Shown here piece after piece: positions 1 to 6,849 of a stretch of DNA of 21,346 nt. The stretch comes from JAEELC01 sp963605425. GTDB lineage: Bacteria; Bacillota_I; Bacilli_A; Acholeplasmatales; Anaeroplasmataceae. The notes under the pieces are model-generated. The model was not told where the DNA came from, did no database searches, and saw only the letters and a program-made list of their open reading frames with translations. The position numbers and the translations under genes were made by a program. The DNA is taken from NCBI GenBank assembly GCA_963605425.1, contig CAVCUQ010000024.1:1-21346 (forward strand). Direction: 5' to 3'. How positions within the stretch are numbered: the stretch's first letter is position 1; each line of letters starts with the position of its first letter.

Positions 1-273
1 ATTTAAAAGTTCTTTATAACCATCTATATTTTTTGCAAGAGCTATAATCTTACTAGTAAAATCATTATTTATAATATTAAATTCAAGACCTAGAATAGGT
101 TTAATATTATTTTTCTTAGCTAAAGAAATAAACTTATAAGCTGAGTAAAGATTAGGATCACATAGTGCAACACACTTATATCCTGCATCTTTACACTTTT
201 TTATTAAATCTTCTAAATGAATTGAAGAAAATAAAAAGTTATATTCACTTTGTGCATAAATAAGTGTATCCAC
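1..273 (-). CDS. dnaE: DNA polymerase III subunit alpha DnaE, N-terminal fragment (PHP domain), cut by window edge
   Basis: Reading leftwards from a GTG at 273 there are 91 open codons to the window edge. The translation contains SEYNFLFSSIHLEDLIKKC, then CVALCDPNLYSAYKF and NIKPILGLEF, which follows the PHP domain at the start of bacterial replicative polymerase DnaE (canonical pattern HLHVHSEYSLL, LALTDHGNMYGA, KPIIG). The start is chosen because AGGTGG lies 7 nt upstream; the ATG at 275 is in another frame and stops after 20 codons. The metal-binding PHP motifs are degraded: the three His positions are Leu4, Tyr6 and Gln8, and the TDHG motif reads C-D-P-N. Non-proofreading DnaE proteins of Gram-positive bacteria are likewise degenerate. 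It lies 37 nt after the Ig-like gene on the same strand and may be co-transcribed with it. Only the first domain is visible, so polymerase activity itself cannot be judged. Confidence 0.85.
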   Translation of the reverse strand, partial: MDTLIYAQSEYNFLFSSIHLEDLIKKCKDAGYKCVALCDPNLYSAYKFISLAKKNNIKPILGLEFNIINNDFTSKIIALAKNIDGYKELLN

Positions 274-310
274 ATTATCACCACCTATTTATATTATATC
301 AAGTTTTTAC

Positions 311-1762
311 CTATTCTCCTAACTTTTTTCTTCTTTTATTAATCATTACTACTAAATAAGCAAAAACTCCTATAATACCAAGTGCAAATATTAATTTATA
401 TTTATAAATAAACTTATAAATATTATTAAATACCTTAGCTAAACCATGTTCATCCTTAGATTCAATAGTTACATAACATTTCTTAATAGACTCATTTCCA
501 GCATAATCCATAGCTTCAATAATAATCTCATAGACACCAGGTTCATCTCTATTTAATACTTTTTCATCAAGCTTATAATTAGTTGATACATTAGGATCAT
601 AATCACTTGATACAGTTATATAATCAGATAGATTAAAAGATTCTCCTTGAATAAATACTAAACTAGCCTCATCAACAGTAATTACAGGAGCTACATCATA
701 TCTAATATCAATGACAAGTTCTCTTTTAGTATAATTACCCGAAGAATCTTTTAAAACAAAGTAAACACTGTTTTGACCAATACCAGCAGTATAATCACTT
801 GTATCAATCTCCACATCTTTCTCATAGATTTCACCTGCATTATCATATACTTTACTAATGTAAGAATAGAAATCTATATCCATTGCATTATCCTTTAAAA
901 TAGTATCATGGTAAGTAGAAAGTTCTAGTACAGGAGCAGTTAAATCAACTACATATACTTCCTTATTAATAGTTTTACTTTCACCAACACTATTAGTTAC
1001 AGTCATAGTGATGTCTTGATGACCTAACTGTTTAATATCTAATCCCTCAACAGTCAAAGTATTTGAAATATCACCATCATAATTATCAATAGCCTTAATA
1101 CAAGTCTTTAAATATTCTAAATAATTTAAATCATTATATTCAATTTCAATACGACTTGCAGTAGACGTATCTATTTCATGATTTTCATTAATAACATACT
1201 CAAAGACTCTTACTGCTAGATTACCATTAACATCACTACAACTGACAGTTATATTATGCCTACCTTTTTCAGATAAATCATTTTCATTATAATCATACTT
1301 TATAGTTTTCTCATCAATTCCTGCATTATCAGTAATAGAGAAATATTTATCAAATTCAATTGTATCTCCCTTTTCAAATACTAAATCTACAATACATTTA
1401 ATAGTAGGTGCTTCATAGTCTCTAACATGTAAGGTAATACTTCTTCTGTCATAGTTAGAATATCCTGAAACTGTAGCTATTAGTGTTACCTCTTTATCAC
1501 ATACCTTAGATGTATCGATAGAAAGGGAGCCATAATAGAAACTATCAAGTTCCACCTTAACTTCTTCATTTGTTAAAGAACCATTATAATAAAATCTAAC
1601 TTCAAATTCATTCAAATAAGATTCAAAATTTGCATTTTGTGGTATAGTAAGTTCAAGTTTATTCCAAATAAATCCGTTTCCTGATAACGCATAAGAATTC
1701 TGGGTAAAGAATAAAATAACAAATACAAACATACCCATAAAACATGTAATTAATTTCTTCAT
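311..1762 (-). CDS. Membrane-anchored surface protein with tandem bacterial Ig-like domains
   Basis: 483 residues. An N-terminal signal peptide (about 1-26, KK then a hydrophobic core, ending near SYA) and one C-terminal membrane segment (about 455-475) followed by RRKK indicate a type I membrane protein with its bulk outside the cell. Between them is an all-beta region with at least four repeats of about 80 residues. Three repeats open with the turn 'AP' (APTIKCIV about 117, APVLELS about 277, APVITVD about 358), have F..Y.S..D in the middle, and close with G.Y.I...D..GN. This is the pattern of the bacterial Ig-like/DUF5011 superfamily found on Gram-positive surface proteins. No LPXTG motif is present. 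The start has GAGGAG 6 nt upstream. It begins 3 nt after the regulator gene, so the two are almost certainly one transcript. Ligand and role are unknown; a binding or sensing stalk is plausible inference. Confidence 0.8.
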   Translation of the reverse strand: MKKLITCFMGMFVFVILFFTQNSYALSGNGFIWNKLELTIPQNANFESYLNEFEVRFYYNGSLTNEEVKVELDSFYYGSLSIDTSKVCDKEVTLIATVSGYSNYDRRSITLHVRDYEAPTIKCIVDLVFEKGDTIEFDKYFSITDNAGIDEKTIKYDYNENDLSEKGRHNITVSCSDVNGNLAVRVFEYVINENHEIDTSTASRIEIEYNDLNYLEYLKTCIKAIDNYDGDISNTLTVEGLDIKQLGHQDITMTVTNSVGESKTINKEVYVVDLTAPVLELSTYHDTILKDNAMDIDFYSYISKVYDNAGEIYEKDVEIDTSDYTAGIGQNSVYFVLKDSSGNYTKRELVIDIRYDVAPVITVDEASLVFIQGESFNLSDYITVSSDYDPNVSTNYKLDEKVLNRDEPGVYEIIIEAMDYAGNESIKKCYVTIESKDEHGLAKVFNNIYKFIYKYKLIFALGIIGVFAYLVVMINKRRKKLGE

Positions 1763-1765
1763 AAT

Positions 1766-2944
1766 TTACTCCTCATTATAACTAGATAAAATGCTGAAAT
1801 GATTAACTAGGGCTGTATCAACTTCAAAATAACGTTTATATCTAGTAGCTTCTAAATAATTATCTTGAAGTAAACATGTAAACAAAAACGAATATAGATA
1901 ATCATATCTCTCAAAAGCATAAGGTATACATTTATTATTTAAATGTTCTAATGCTTTATCATGGTTAGTAAGTGAAAGATAATAATATTCAATTAATAAT
2001 GATTCAGCTGTATTATCAAAATATAGATTATCTTTATTATATTTGTCTAAAAAAGAATCCTTATCATTTAAATAACTATGCGAATATTTATAAACAACTG
2101 TATTATCCTTTATAGGTATCATTCTCTTAATTAACTCAAGTAATCTTCCTTTATAATTAATCTTATCCTTAAAATAACACTTAATATTAAATATAAACTT
2201 TCTTCTTAAATTAAATCTTTCTTCAATTTCTTTAACTTCAACTAATTTTTGGGGAACATTTAATTTCCAATTTAATTCTTTAAACATATCAATCTTTCTT
2301 ATAAACTCATCATCATTTAGATTGAATAATAATTTTAAATGAAGTTCTAAGGTAATCAAATTATAATAATTATCCTCAATAAAATTTAAATGTCTAACAA
2401 TCTTGAAAGCTCCTGAGTAGTCATTAGTCTTATATAAGTAGATTGCAAACATAATTGAAAACAACACTGCATCTAAATCATTTAAAACTTCAATAGCTTT
2501 CTTGATACTAGTAATATTACGTTCAACAGCCTTTAAGTCATTCATTTTAAGTAAATAGAATGATTTAGTAATAACTGAACGATAATTTTTAAGTGATAAT
2601 GAAGACTCATATAAAGATTTAAGTGTATCAATATCATCTAAATAATAAGCTTTAATCATAAGTTTAGCATTATCAGCTGAATCTACAATCTCATTTAATT
2701 GCTCATCTGAGATATCAAGCTTATCACAAAGTTCTCTTAGTACTAATACATTAGCGTCAATTTTGCTATTCTCTATTTTTGATAAATAGGAAATACTGCA
2801 AATTTCTGAAGTTAAACTCTTTAATGTGTAATTCAATTCACTTCTCTTTAGTCTTATCTCTGTTCCAACAACATCTTGATAAGATTTTTTACTCTCTTCT
2901 TTCTTATTTAATAAATTTACTGTTTTTAAAACTAACTGATTCAT
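1766..2944 (-). CDS. XRE-family transcriptional regulator with long helical (TPR-like/RRNPP-like) C-terminal region
   Basis: 392 residues. Residues about 27-80 (EIRLKRSELNYTLKSL then SISYLSKIENSKID and LRELCDKLDIS) form a helix-turn-helix of the XRE/Cro type; the S-x-L-S-K-I-E-N signature of the recognition helix is clear. The remaining 300 residues are Leu/Tyr/Asn-rich helices with repeats of the kind seen in the TPR regulatory domains of Rgg/PlcR (RRNPP) regulators. The length is longer than typical Rgg proteins (about 280-300). No candidate peptide pheromone gene is visible beside it. AGGAG lies 8 nt before the ATG. The following gene, 3 nt away, encodes a secreted Ig-like membrane protein, so the regulator may control surface properties. 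A small palindrome overlaps its candidate -10 box and suggests autoregulation. The DNA-binding role is well supported; the signal and targets are unknown. Confidence 0.75.
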   Translation of the reverse strand: MNQLVLKTVNLLNKKEESKKSYQDVVGTEIRLKRSELNYTLKSLTSEICSISYLSKIENSKIDANVLVLRELCDKLDISDEQLNEIVDSADNAKLMIKAYYLDDIDTLKSLYESSLSLKNYRSVITKSFYLLKMNDLKAVERNITSIKKAIEVLNDLDAVLFSIMFAIYLYKTNDYSGAFKIVRHLNFIEDNYYNLITLELHLKLLFNLNDDEFIRKIDMFKELNWKLNVPQKLVEVKEIEERFNLRRKFIFNIKCYFKDKINYKGRLLELIKRMIPIKDNTVVYKYSHSYLNDKDSFLDKYNKDNLYFDNTAESLLIEYYYLSLTNHDKALEHLNNKCIPYAFERYDYLYSFLFTCLLQDNYLEATRYKRYFEVDTALVNHFSILSSYNEE

Positions 2945-2957
2945 ATAAACATCTCCT

Positions 2958-2974
2958 CTATTAAATTGTAATAG
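2958..2974. repeat. Small inverted repeat overlapping the -10 box (possible operator)
   Basis: CTATTA-aattg-TAATAG has perfect 6-bp arms with a 5-nt centre. It covers the candidate -10 and ends at the ribosome binding site of the XRE regulator gene, which is the position expected for autorepression. The region is AT-rich, so chance is possible. Confidence 0.35.
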
Positions 2975-2994
2975 ATTTTTTTAAAAAGTTTCAT
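2965..2994 (-). promoter_or_regulatory. Candidate promoter of the XRE regulator operon
   Basis: Reading on the minus strand, ATGAAA (2994-2989) is followed after 18 nt by TACAAT (2970-2965), five of six matches to a sigma-A -10 box. The -35 is only four of six, and the implied leader is very short, so this is a tentative call. Confidence 0.35.
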
Positions 2995-3044
2995 TTTTTC
3001 ACGTTTTCTAAAATTTGCCTGTTTTACCCCATTTTATTTTATGT

Positions 3045-3067
3045 AAAAAAAAGAAATAGATTTCTCT
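3045..3067 (-). terminator. Intrinsic terminator of the plsX-rnc-dnaD-nth operon
   Basis: On the minus strand AGAGAAA pairs with TTTCTTT around a TCTA loop (7 bp with one G-U), and runs into a T tract. It overlaps the nth stop codon. The stem is weak in GC but correctly placed. Confidence 0.6.
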
Positions 3068-3668
3068 ACTTCTTACATTTACAAATATTATTTAATAAAC
3101 ATTCTACACACTTAGGATTAATACTTTTACAGGTATAGCGGCCTAAAAACAAAAAAGAATGATGAGCTTTTATATATTCTTCTTTAGAATATCTATTTTC
3201 TAAATCACGTTGAACCTCTAGAGGATTCTTACTTTGAGATAATCCTAGTCTATTAGCTACTCTTAAAACATGGGTATCAACTGCAATATGGGGCTCTTTA
3301 TATATTTCAGAGAGATATACACAAGCAGTTTTATGACCTATTCCACTTAATTTTTCTAAATCAGTTAAATTATTTGGTATATATCCTAATTCCTTTAATT
3401 CATTAGCTAGTTTAATAATTGACCGAGTTTTGTTTTTTGCAAGACCTAATGGTCTTATAATCGAATAAATATCTTCACTATCTTCTTCTATTATATCATT
3501 ATAAGAAGGATATTTTCTAAAAAGCTCGGGAGTAACTGTATTTACTTTTTTATCTGTTGTTTGAGCTGAAAGCATAACTGCAATTAAAAACTCATAATTA
3601 TTGTGATAAATAAGTTCACATCCTGCATTAGGATACATTTCTATTGCTTTACTTAGATACTCGTCCAT
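3066..3668 (-). CDS. nth: Endonuclease III (DNA glycosylase/AP lyase)
   Basis: Base excision repair enzyme that removes oxidised pyrimidines and cleaves at abasic sites. 200 residues from the ATG. The helix-hairpin-helix LEKLSGIGHKTA carries the catalytic Lys (K113), followed by VDTHVLRV with the catalytic Asp (D131). The C-terminus has the 4Fe-4S ligand spacing C-x6-C-x2-C-x5-C (C180, C187, C190, C196). All key residues are present, so the enzyme should be active. The reading frame is also open from a TTG at 3683 (five more residues), but neither start has a strong ribosome binding site; the ATG is preferred. The start overlaps the end of dnaD by 20 nt, the dnaD-nth pairing found in Bacillus and relatives. 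Last gene of the plsX operon. Confidence 0.95.
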   Translation of the reverse strand: MDEYLSKAIEMYPNAGCELIYHNNYEFLIAVMLSAQTTDKKVNTVTPELFRKYPSYNDIIEEDSEDIYSIIRPLGLAKNKTRSIIKLANELKELGYIPNNLTDLEKLSGIGHKTACVYLSEIYKEPHIAVDTHVLRVANRLGLSQSKNPLEVQRDLENRYSKEEYIKAHHSFLFLGRYTCKSINPKCVECLLNNICKCKK

Positions 3669-4254
3669 TTTTATTCTTTTCAATTAAAGCATCAAGTTTT
3701 TTCATATTACTTGAAGTTGTACCTTTTACCTTAAATAATTCTCTTTCAATCTTATTGATTGTAATAGTAATACCTGAAAGTGATAAACATTTAACTGCTT
3801 TTTTGATATCATCTATATCTTTATCATTAGATAGCCAATCATTTACAGCTTCTAGTTCTTTACTTGATAGAGTTCTATTAATAACAGTCTCTAGATACAT
3901 TATTGCATCAGAGGCGTCTAAACAGCTAGTATTATTACCATTTAAAATAATCTCTATTTGATCAAGTAAAGGTTTGATAGAATAAGTTTCTCTTCCAATT
4001 CCATTTTCAACATTAATCTTTAGTTCTAGATAACCTAATTCAATAAAGTGAGCTATTGCATTAGATACCTTGATAGAATCTATATCAAGAGTTTCGGATA
4101 TAACTTGTTCAAGATTAGATTTATTTTCTTTAATTACATTACATAAGGTAATAAGTACTAAAACTTCATCTTCTTTAATATTTAATTCCTTCTTATAATT
4201 AATTATTATTCTTGATAAGTCTAATGCATTAATTTCATATAATTTCTCAAGCAT
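3649..4254 (-). CDS. dnaD: DnaD-family replication initiation/primosome protein
   Basis: 201 residues. The N-terminal half (about 10-100) is helical with a winged-helix look (DLSRIIINYKKELNIKEDEVLVLITL, then SNAIAHFIELGYLEL). The C-terminal half (about 115-175) follows the DnaD/DnaB2 domain: MYLETVINRTLSSKELEAVNDWL, then IKKAVKCLSLSGITITI and INKIERELF. In Bacillus DnaD takes part in helicase loading at oriC and in primosome restart with DnaB and DnaI. The start is set at the ATG at 4254 because AGGAG lies 6 nt before it; a longer frame uses a TTG at 4269 with no ribosome binding site. The first 8 nt overlap the rnc stop, implying translational coupling. The nth neighbour downstream supports the assignment. 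The sequence is divergent from B. subtilis DnaD, so the family is sure but the detailed role is inferred. Confidence 0.85.
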   Translation of the reverse strand: MLEKLYEINALDLSRIIINYKKELNIKEDEVLVLITLCNVIKENKSNLEQVISETLDIDSIKVSNAIAHFIELGYLELKINVENGIGRETYSIKPLLDQIEIILNGNNTSCLDASDAIMYLETVINRTLSSKELEAVNDWLSNDKDIDDIKKAVKCLSLSGITITINKIERELFKVKGTTSSNMKKLDALIEKNKNGRVSK

Positions 4255-4927
4255 TGTTAGCTCCTGCAACCTTACTTAAGGCCTCTTTAGCAGCTGCTTG
4301 TTCAGCTCCTTGTTTAGTCTTACCGAAACCATGTCCCATAATGATTGTATCATCCATCTTAACTACAGCTTCAAATAATAGATTATGAGCTGGTCCTGTT
4401 TGACCTATTATTTCATATTTTATAGATCTCTTATCAGATTGAGCAAGTTCTTGAAGTAATGTCTTATAATCTTTAATGCCAACTACTTCTTTAACATAAG
4501 GCACTACAATTCGCTCAAATACCTTATAAGTTTCATCAAAACCTGCTTCTTTAAAACAAGCACCTAGTACTGCTTCAAAAGCATCCGCTATAATTGCAGG
4601 ACGCTCTCTACCACCTGTAGCTTCTTCTCCACGACCTAAATATAAATATTCATTTAAATGAATCTTAGATGCATAAATATCTAAAGCTTCTTCTCTTACA
4701 GCTTGGCTTCTTTTTTTAGTCATTTCACCTTCAGCTAAATCATAATGAGAATATAAATATTTAGACATCGAAAGTTCAAGTACGGCATCCCCTAAAAATT
4801 CAAGTCTTTCATTGAAAGGTACTCCATGTTCATTACCATATGATGAATGAGTTAAAGCTTCCTTAATTAAATTAGGATTTTTAAATTCATATCCAATACT
4901 TTTTTCTAATTGTTTGTAATCTCTCAT
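4247..4927 (-). CDS. rnc: Ribonuclease III
   Basis: Double-strand-specific endoribonuclease that processes rRNA precursors and structured mRNAs. 226 residues. The catalytic domain carries the signature NERLEFLGDAVLEL with metal ligands E43 and D47, and ADAFEA supplies D115 and E118. A double-stranded RNA-binding domain occupies about 153-220 (DYKTLLQELAQ, then KYEIIGQTGPAH, and GKTKQGAEQAAAKEAL). All catalytic residues are intact. The start is the ATG at 4927, 1 nt after the plsX stop, with AGGTGA within the plsX end as ribosome binding site; an upstream GTG at 4936 lacks one. In many Firmicutes fabD, fabG and acpP separate plsX from rnc; here they are absent. The 3' end overlaps dnaD by 8 nt. 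Confidence 0.97.
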   Translation of the reverse strand: MRDYKQLEKSIGYEFKNPNLIKEALTHSSYGNEHGVPFNERLEFLGDAVLELSMSKYLYSHYDLAEGEMTKKRSQAVREEALDIYASKIHLNEYLYLGRGEEATGGRERPAIIADAFEAVLGACFKEAGFDETYKVFERIVVPYVKEVVGIKDYKTLLQELAQSDKRSIKYEIIGQTGPAHNLLFEAVVKMDDTIIMGHGFGKTKQGAEQAAAKEALSKVAGANNA

Positions 4928-4928
4928 T

Positions 4929-5927
4929 CTATTCACCTGCTTTAGGAAGATTTTCTTTTACTTTATTAATAATATCCCCTTCAACCATTAATATAGCTTG
5001 TCTGATTGCATTCTTAAACGCTTTAGGAGAAGATGAACCATGAGCTTTAACAACAGGAGCCTTAGCACCTAAAATCATAGCTCCACCAATTTCAGATGAA
5101 TCTAAACGACTCTTAAATGTCTTAAGTTCTTTCTTAAGTAATAAGCCACCAATCTTAGATTTAGTATTAGTATAGATAGCTTCTTTAAGCATTGTAGCCA
5201 TAGCTTTAGCTGTTCCTTCAATACTCTTCAAAACTAAATTACCTGAAAAACCATCAGTTACAAAGATATCACAATCACTAGTCAAAATAGTATTAGGTTC
5301 AACATTACCATAGAAATTAATTTGAGAAGTATTCTTTAAAATATCATAAGCTTCTTGATCAAGTTGTCTTCCTTTTCCTTCTTCTGATCCAATATTAATT
5401 AATCCAACCTTAGGATCTTTATTATTTAAAACAGTTTTAGATACTATAGTAGCGGCTATTGCAAGTTCCTTGAAGTGTTCAGGTCTAAGTTCTACATTAG
5501 CACCTACATCAAGTAATAATCTTCCTTTACCATCATAACTTGGTACAATAGGACATAAAGCAACTCTTTGCATACCTTCAAGTTTTCTAACAAAAAGGTG
5601 AGCACCTACAATAACACATTGAGTAGGACCTGCAGTAACACATGCATCACAAGTACCATCTTTAAGTGATAACATAGCTTCTGCCATTGAACAATCTCTA
5701 TTCTTTCTTAAGTATCCTACAGGATCATGTTCTCCCATAGACATAAACTTAGGGGCATTTATAACCTTAATTCTAGTGTTATCAGTTAAAAGTTCTTTAA
5801 TCTTAGTCTCATCACCATATAAAGAAATCTCAACATTGTCGAATTCTTTTACAGCTTCCATAGCTCCTAAAACAGTTGTATTTACAGAATTGTCTCCGCC
5901 CATCGCATCAACGGCTATTTTAATCAT
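4929..5927 (-). CDS. plsX: Phosphate acyltransferase PlsX
   Basis: Interconverts acyl-ACP and acyl-phosphate, the donor for PlsY in the first acylation of glycerol-3-phosphate. 332 residues, matching the usual about 330. The family signature MIKIAVDAMGGDNSV opens the protein, followed by MGEHDPVGYLRKNRDCSM, VTAGPTQC, LLLDVGANVELRPEH, GSEEGKG and the C-terminal GAMILGAKAPVVKAHGSSS. The start is the ATG at 5927: AAGGTGG lies 8 nt upstream, whereas the in-frame GTG at 5939 sits inside that site. A candidate promoter lies 64 nt upstream, making plsX the first gene of plsX-rnc-dnaD-nth. FakA, which makes the same acyl-phosphate intermediate, is encoded at 18940-20508. It should act as a peripheral membrane protein. 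Confidence 0.97.
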   Translation of the reverse strand: MIKIAVDAMGGDNSVNTTVLGAMEAVKEFDNVEISLYGDETKIKELLTDNTRIKVINAPKFMSMGEHDPVGYLRKNRDCSMAEAMLSLKDGTCDACVTAGPTQCVIVGAHLFVRKLEGMQRVALCPIVPSYDGKGRLLLDVGANVELRPEHFKELAIAATIVSKTVLNNKDPKVGLINIGSEEGKGRQLDQEAYDILKNTSQINFYGNVEPNTILTSDCDIFVTDGFSGNLVLKSIEGTAKAMATMLKEAIYTNTKSKIGGLLLKKELKTFKSRLDSSEIGGAMILGAKAPVVKAHGSSSPKAFKNAIRQAILMVEGDIINKVKENLPKAGE

Positions 5928-5990
5928 ATTTTTTACCACCTTTTTGAAAAATTATATTTAAAATCAATAATTAAAGTCTTATATATTTAT

Positions 5991-6020
5991 ATCATAAATT
6001 ACTATAAATTAGAATATCAA
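5991..6020 (-). promoter_or_regulatory. Candidate sigma-A promoter of the plsX operon
   Basis: TTGATA (6020-6015) and TATGAT (5996-5991) are separated by 18 nt on the minus strand, five of six matches each. The predicted start leaves a leader of about 55-60 nt before plsX. I saw no FapR-like palindrome nearby. Confidence 0.55.
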
Positions 6021-6023
6021 TTT

Positions 6024-6053
6024 AAAACAAAAAGTCACCACTTAAGGTGACTT
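6024..6053 (-). terminator. Intrinsic terminator of the SipW/TasA-like operon
   Basis: On the minus strand AAGTCACC pairs perfectly with GGTGACTT around a 6-nt loop (8 bp), followed by TTTGTTTT. It lies 15 nt after the signal peptidase stop codon. Confidence 0.85.
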
Positions 6054-6068
6054 AATAATAAGAAATAT

Positions 6069-6794
6069 TTAATTCTTCTTAGCTTCTTCTAATTGTCTCT
6101 TTAATTCTTCAATCTCTCTATCTTTCTTGTTACTTTCTTCAAGTTGTTCTTGTTCTCTCTTCTTTCTCTTATTTTCTGAGATAACGTAAATGATTTTAGA
6201 AATTTCGTAAATACAGATAGCAGTTGAAGGTAAGATAACAAGTACAATAGTTCCTACTTTAGAAGTAACAAAATAAAGCATATTACCAAATACTAGTGAT
6301 ACAGAAGAAACCTTACCTAAAATTTCACCTGTTCTACCATCACTATATAATGTTTGGATATTTCCTTCTCCCTCGACAGCATCTCCCCTAAGTTCATACT
6401 TAATAACACCATCATCTAAAACTTCAGGATCCGAAACTATTCTATGGGTAATAGTCACATTATTTAAAGGAATATAATTAAATGTTAATACATCACCTTT
6501 TTTTAAAGAAGAATAGAATTCATCTTCTTTTCCTTCTTCAATTAAATTAATCTTAATTAATGATTTAACAGGAATACTTTTAATTTCATAATCTTCTTCA
6601 TTACCATCCATAGAACTAGAAATAACAACTAGAAATTGACTTGATCCAATTTTACCTTTAGTTACTCTTGTAAATATAGAGAATATAGCTAATAAGAATA
6701 CAAAACAAAGGCAAATATAGAAAACTATATTACCAATGAGTTTAAAAATTTTCTTTTCATTCTTTTTATCAACATTTTCTTTTTTAGCTTCCAT
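6069..6794 (-). CDS. sipW: SipW-family (ER-type) signal peptidase I with coiled-coil cytoplasmic tail
   Basis: 241 residues. A membrane segment at about 20-42, an extracytoplasmic catalytic region, a second membrane segment at about 176-200, and a charged C-terminal coiled coil (about 207-240, K/E-rich heptads such as REIEELKRQLEEAKK). The Ser-His dyad of the ER/SipW type is visible: nucleophile S61 in VISSSMDG and H117 in NVTITHRIV; GDAVEGEGN matches the GD box. There is no Lys general base as in eubacterial SipS. In Bacillus, SipW releases TasA and TapA. Here the two upstream genes both encode proteins with SipW-type signals, so the substrates are almost certainly encoded in cis. The tail is unusual, since most SipW proteins are about 190 residues and end after the second membrane segment. 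The ribosome binding site is weak (AGG, 7 nt spacing), suggesting lower output than the upstream genes. Confidence 0.88.
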   Translation of the reverse strand: MEAKKENVDKKNEKKIFKLIGNIVFYICLCFVFLLAIFSIFTRVTKGKIGSSQFLVVISSSMDGNEEDYEIKSIPVKSLIKINLIEEGKEDEFYSSLKKGDVLTFNYIPLNNVTITHRIVSDPEVLDDGVIKYELRGDAVEGEGNIQTLYSDGRTGEILGKVSSVSLVFGNMLYFVTSKVGTIVLVILPSTAICIYEISKIIYVISENKRKKREQEQLEESNKKDREIEELKRQLEEAKKN

Positions 6795-6815
6795 AAATAC
6801 CTATATAATAGATAA

Positions 6816-6835
6816 GGCAGAGTATAGCCCCTGCC
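6816..6835. other. Intercistronic RNA hairpin before sipW
   Basis: On the minus strand GGCAGGG pairs with CTCTGCC around GCTATA (7 bp, one G-U). It sits between the beta-helix gene stop (6850) and the sipW start. No T run follows in the minus direction, so it is not a standard terminator. It could protect the 3' end of the upstream message or partly attenuate transcription, lowering protease relative to substrate. Confidence 0.55.
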
Positions 6836-6849
6836 CTATATTTTAATTA

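Noticed and set aside
293..298. TATAAT just before dnaE as its own promoter
   Set aside because: The implied start would fall on the ribosome binding site and no -35 is visible.
2779..2964. Plus-strand frame of 61 codons
   Set aside because: Antisense to the XRE regulator start; Leu/Phe-rich product of AT-rich shadow, no ribosome binding site.
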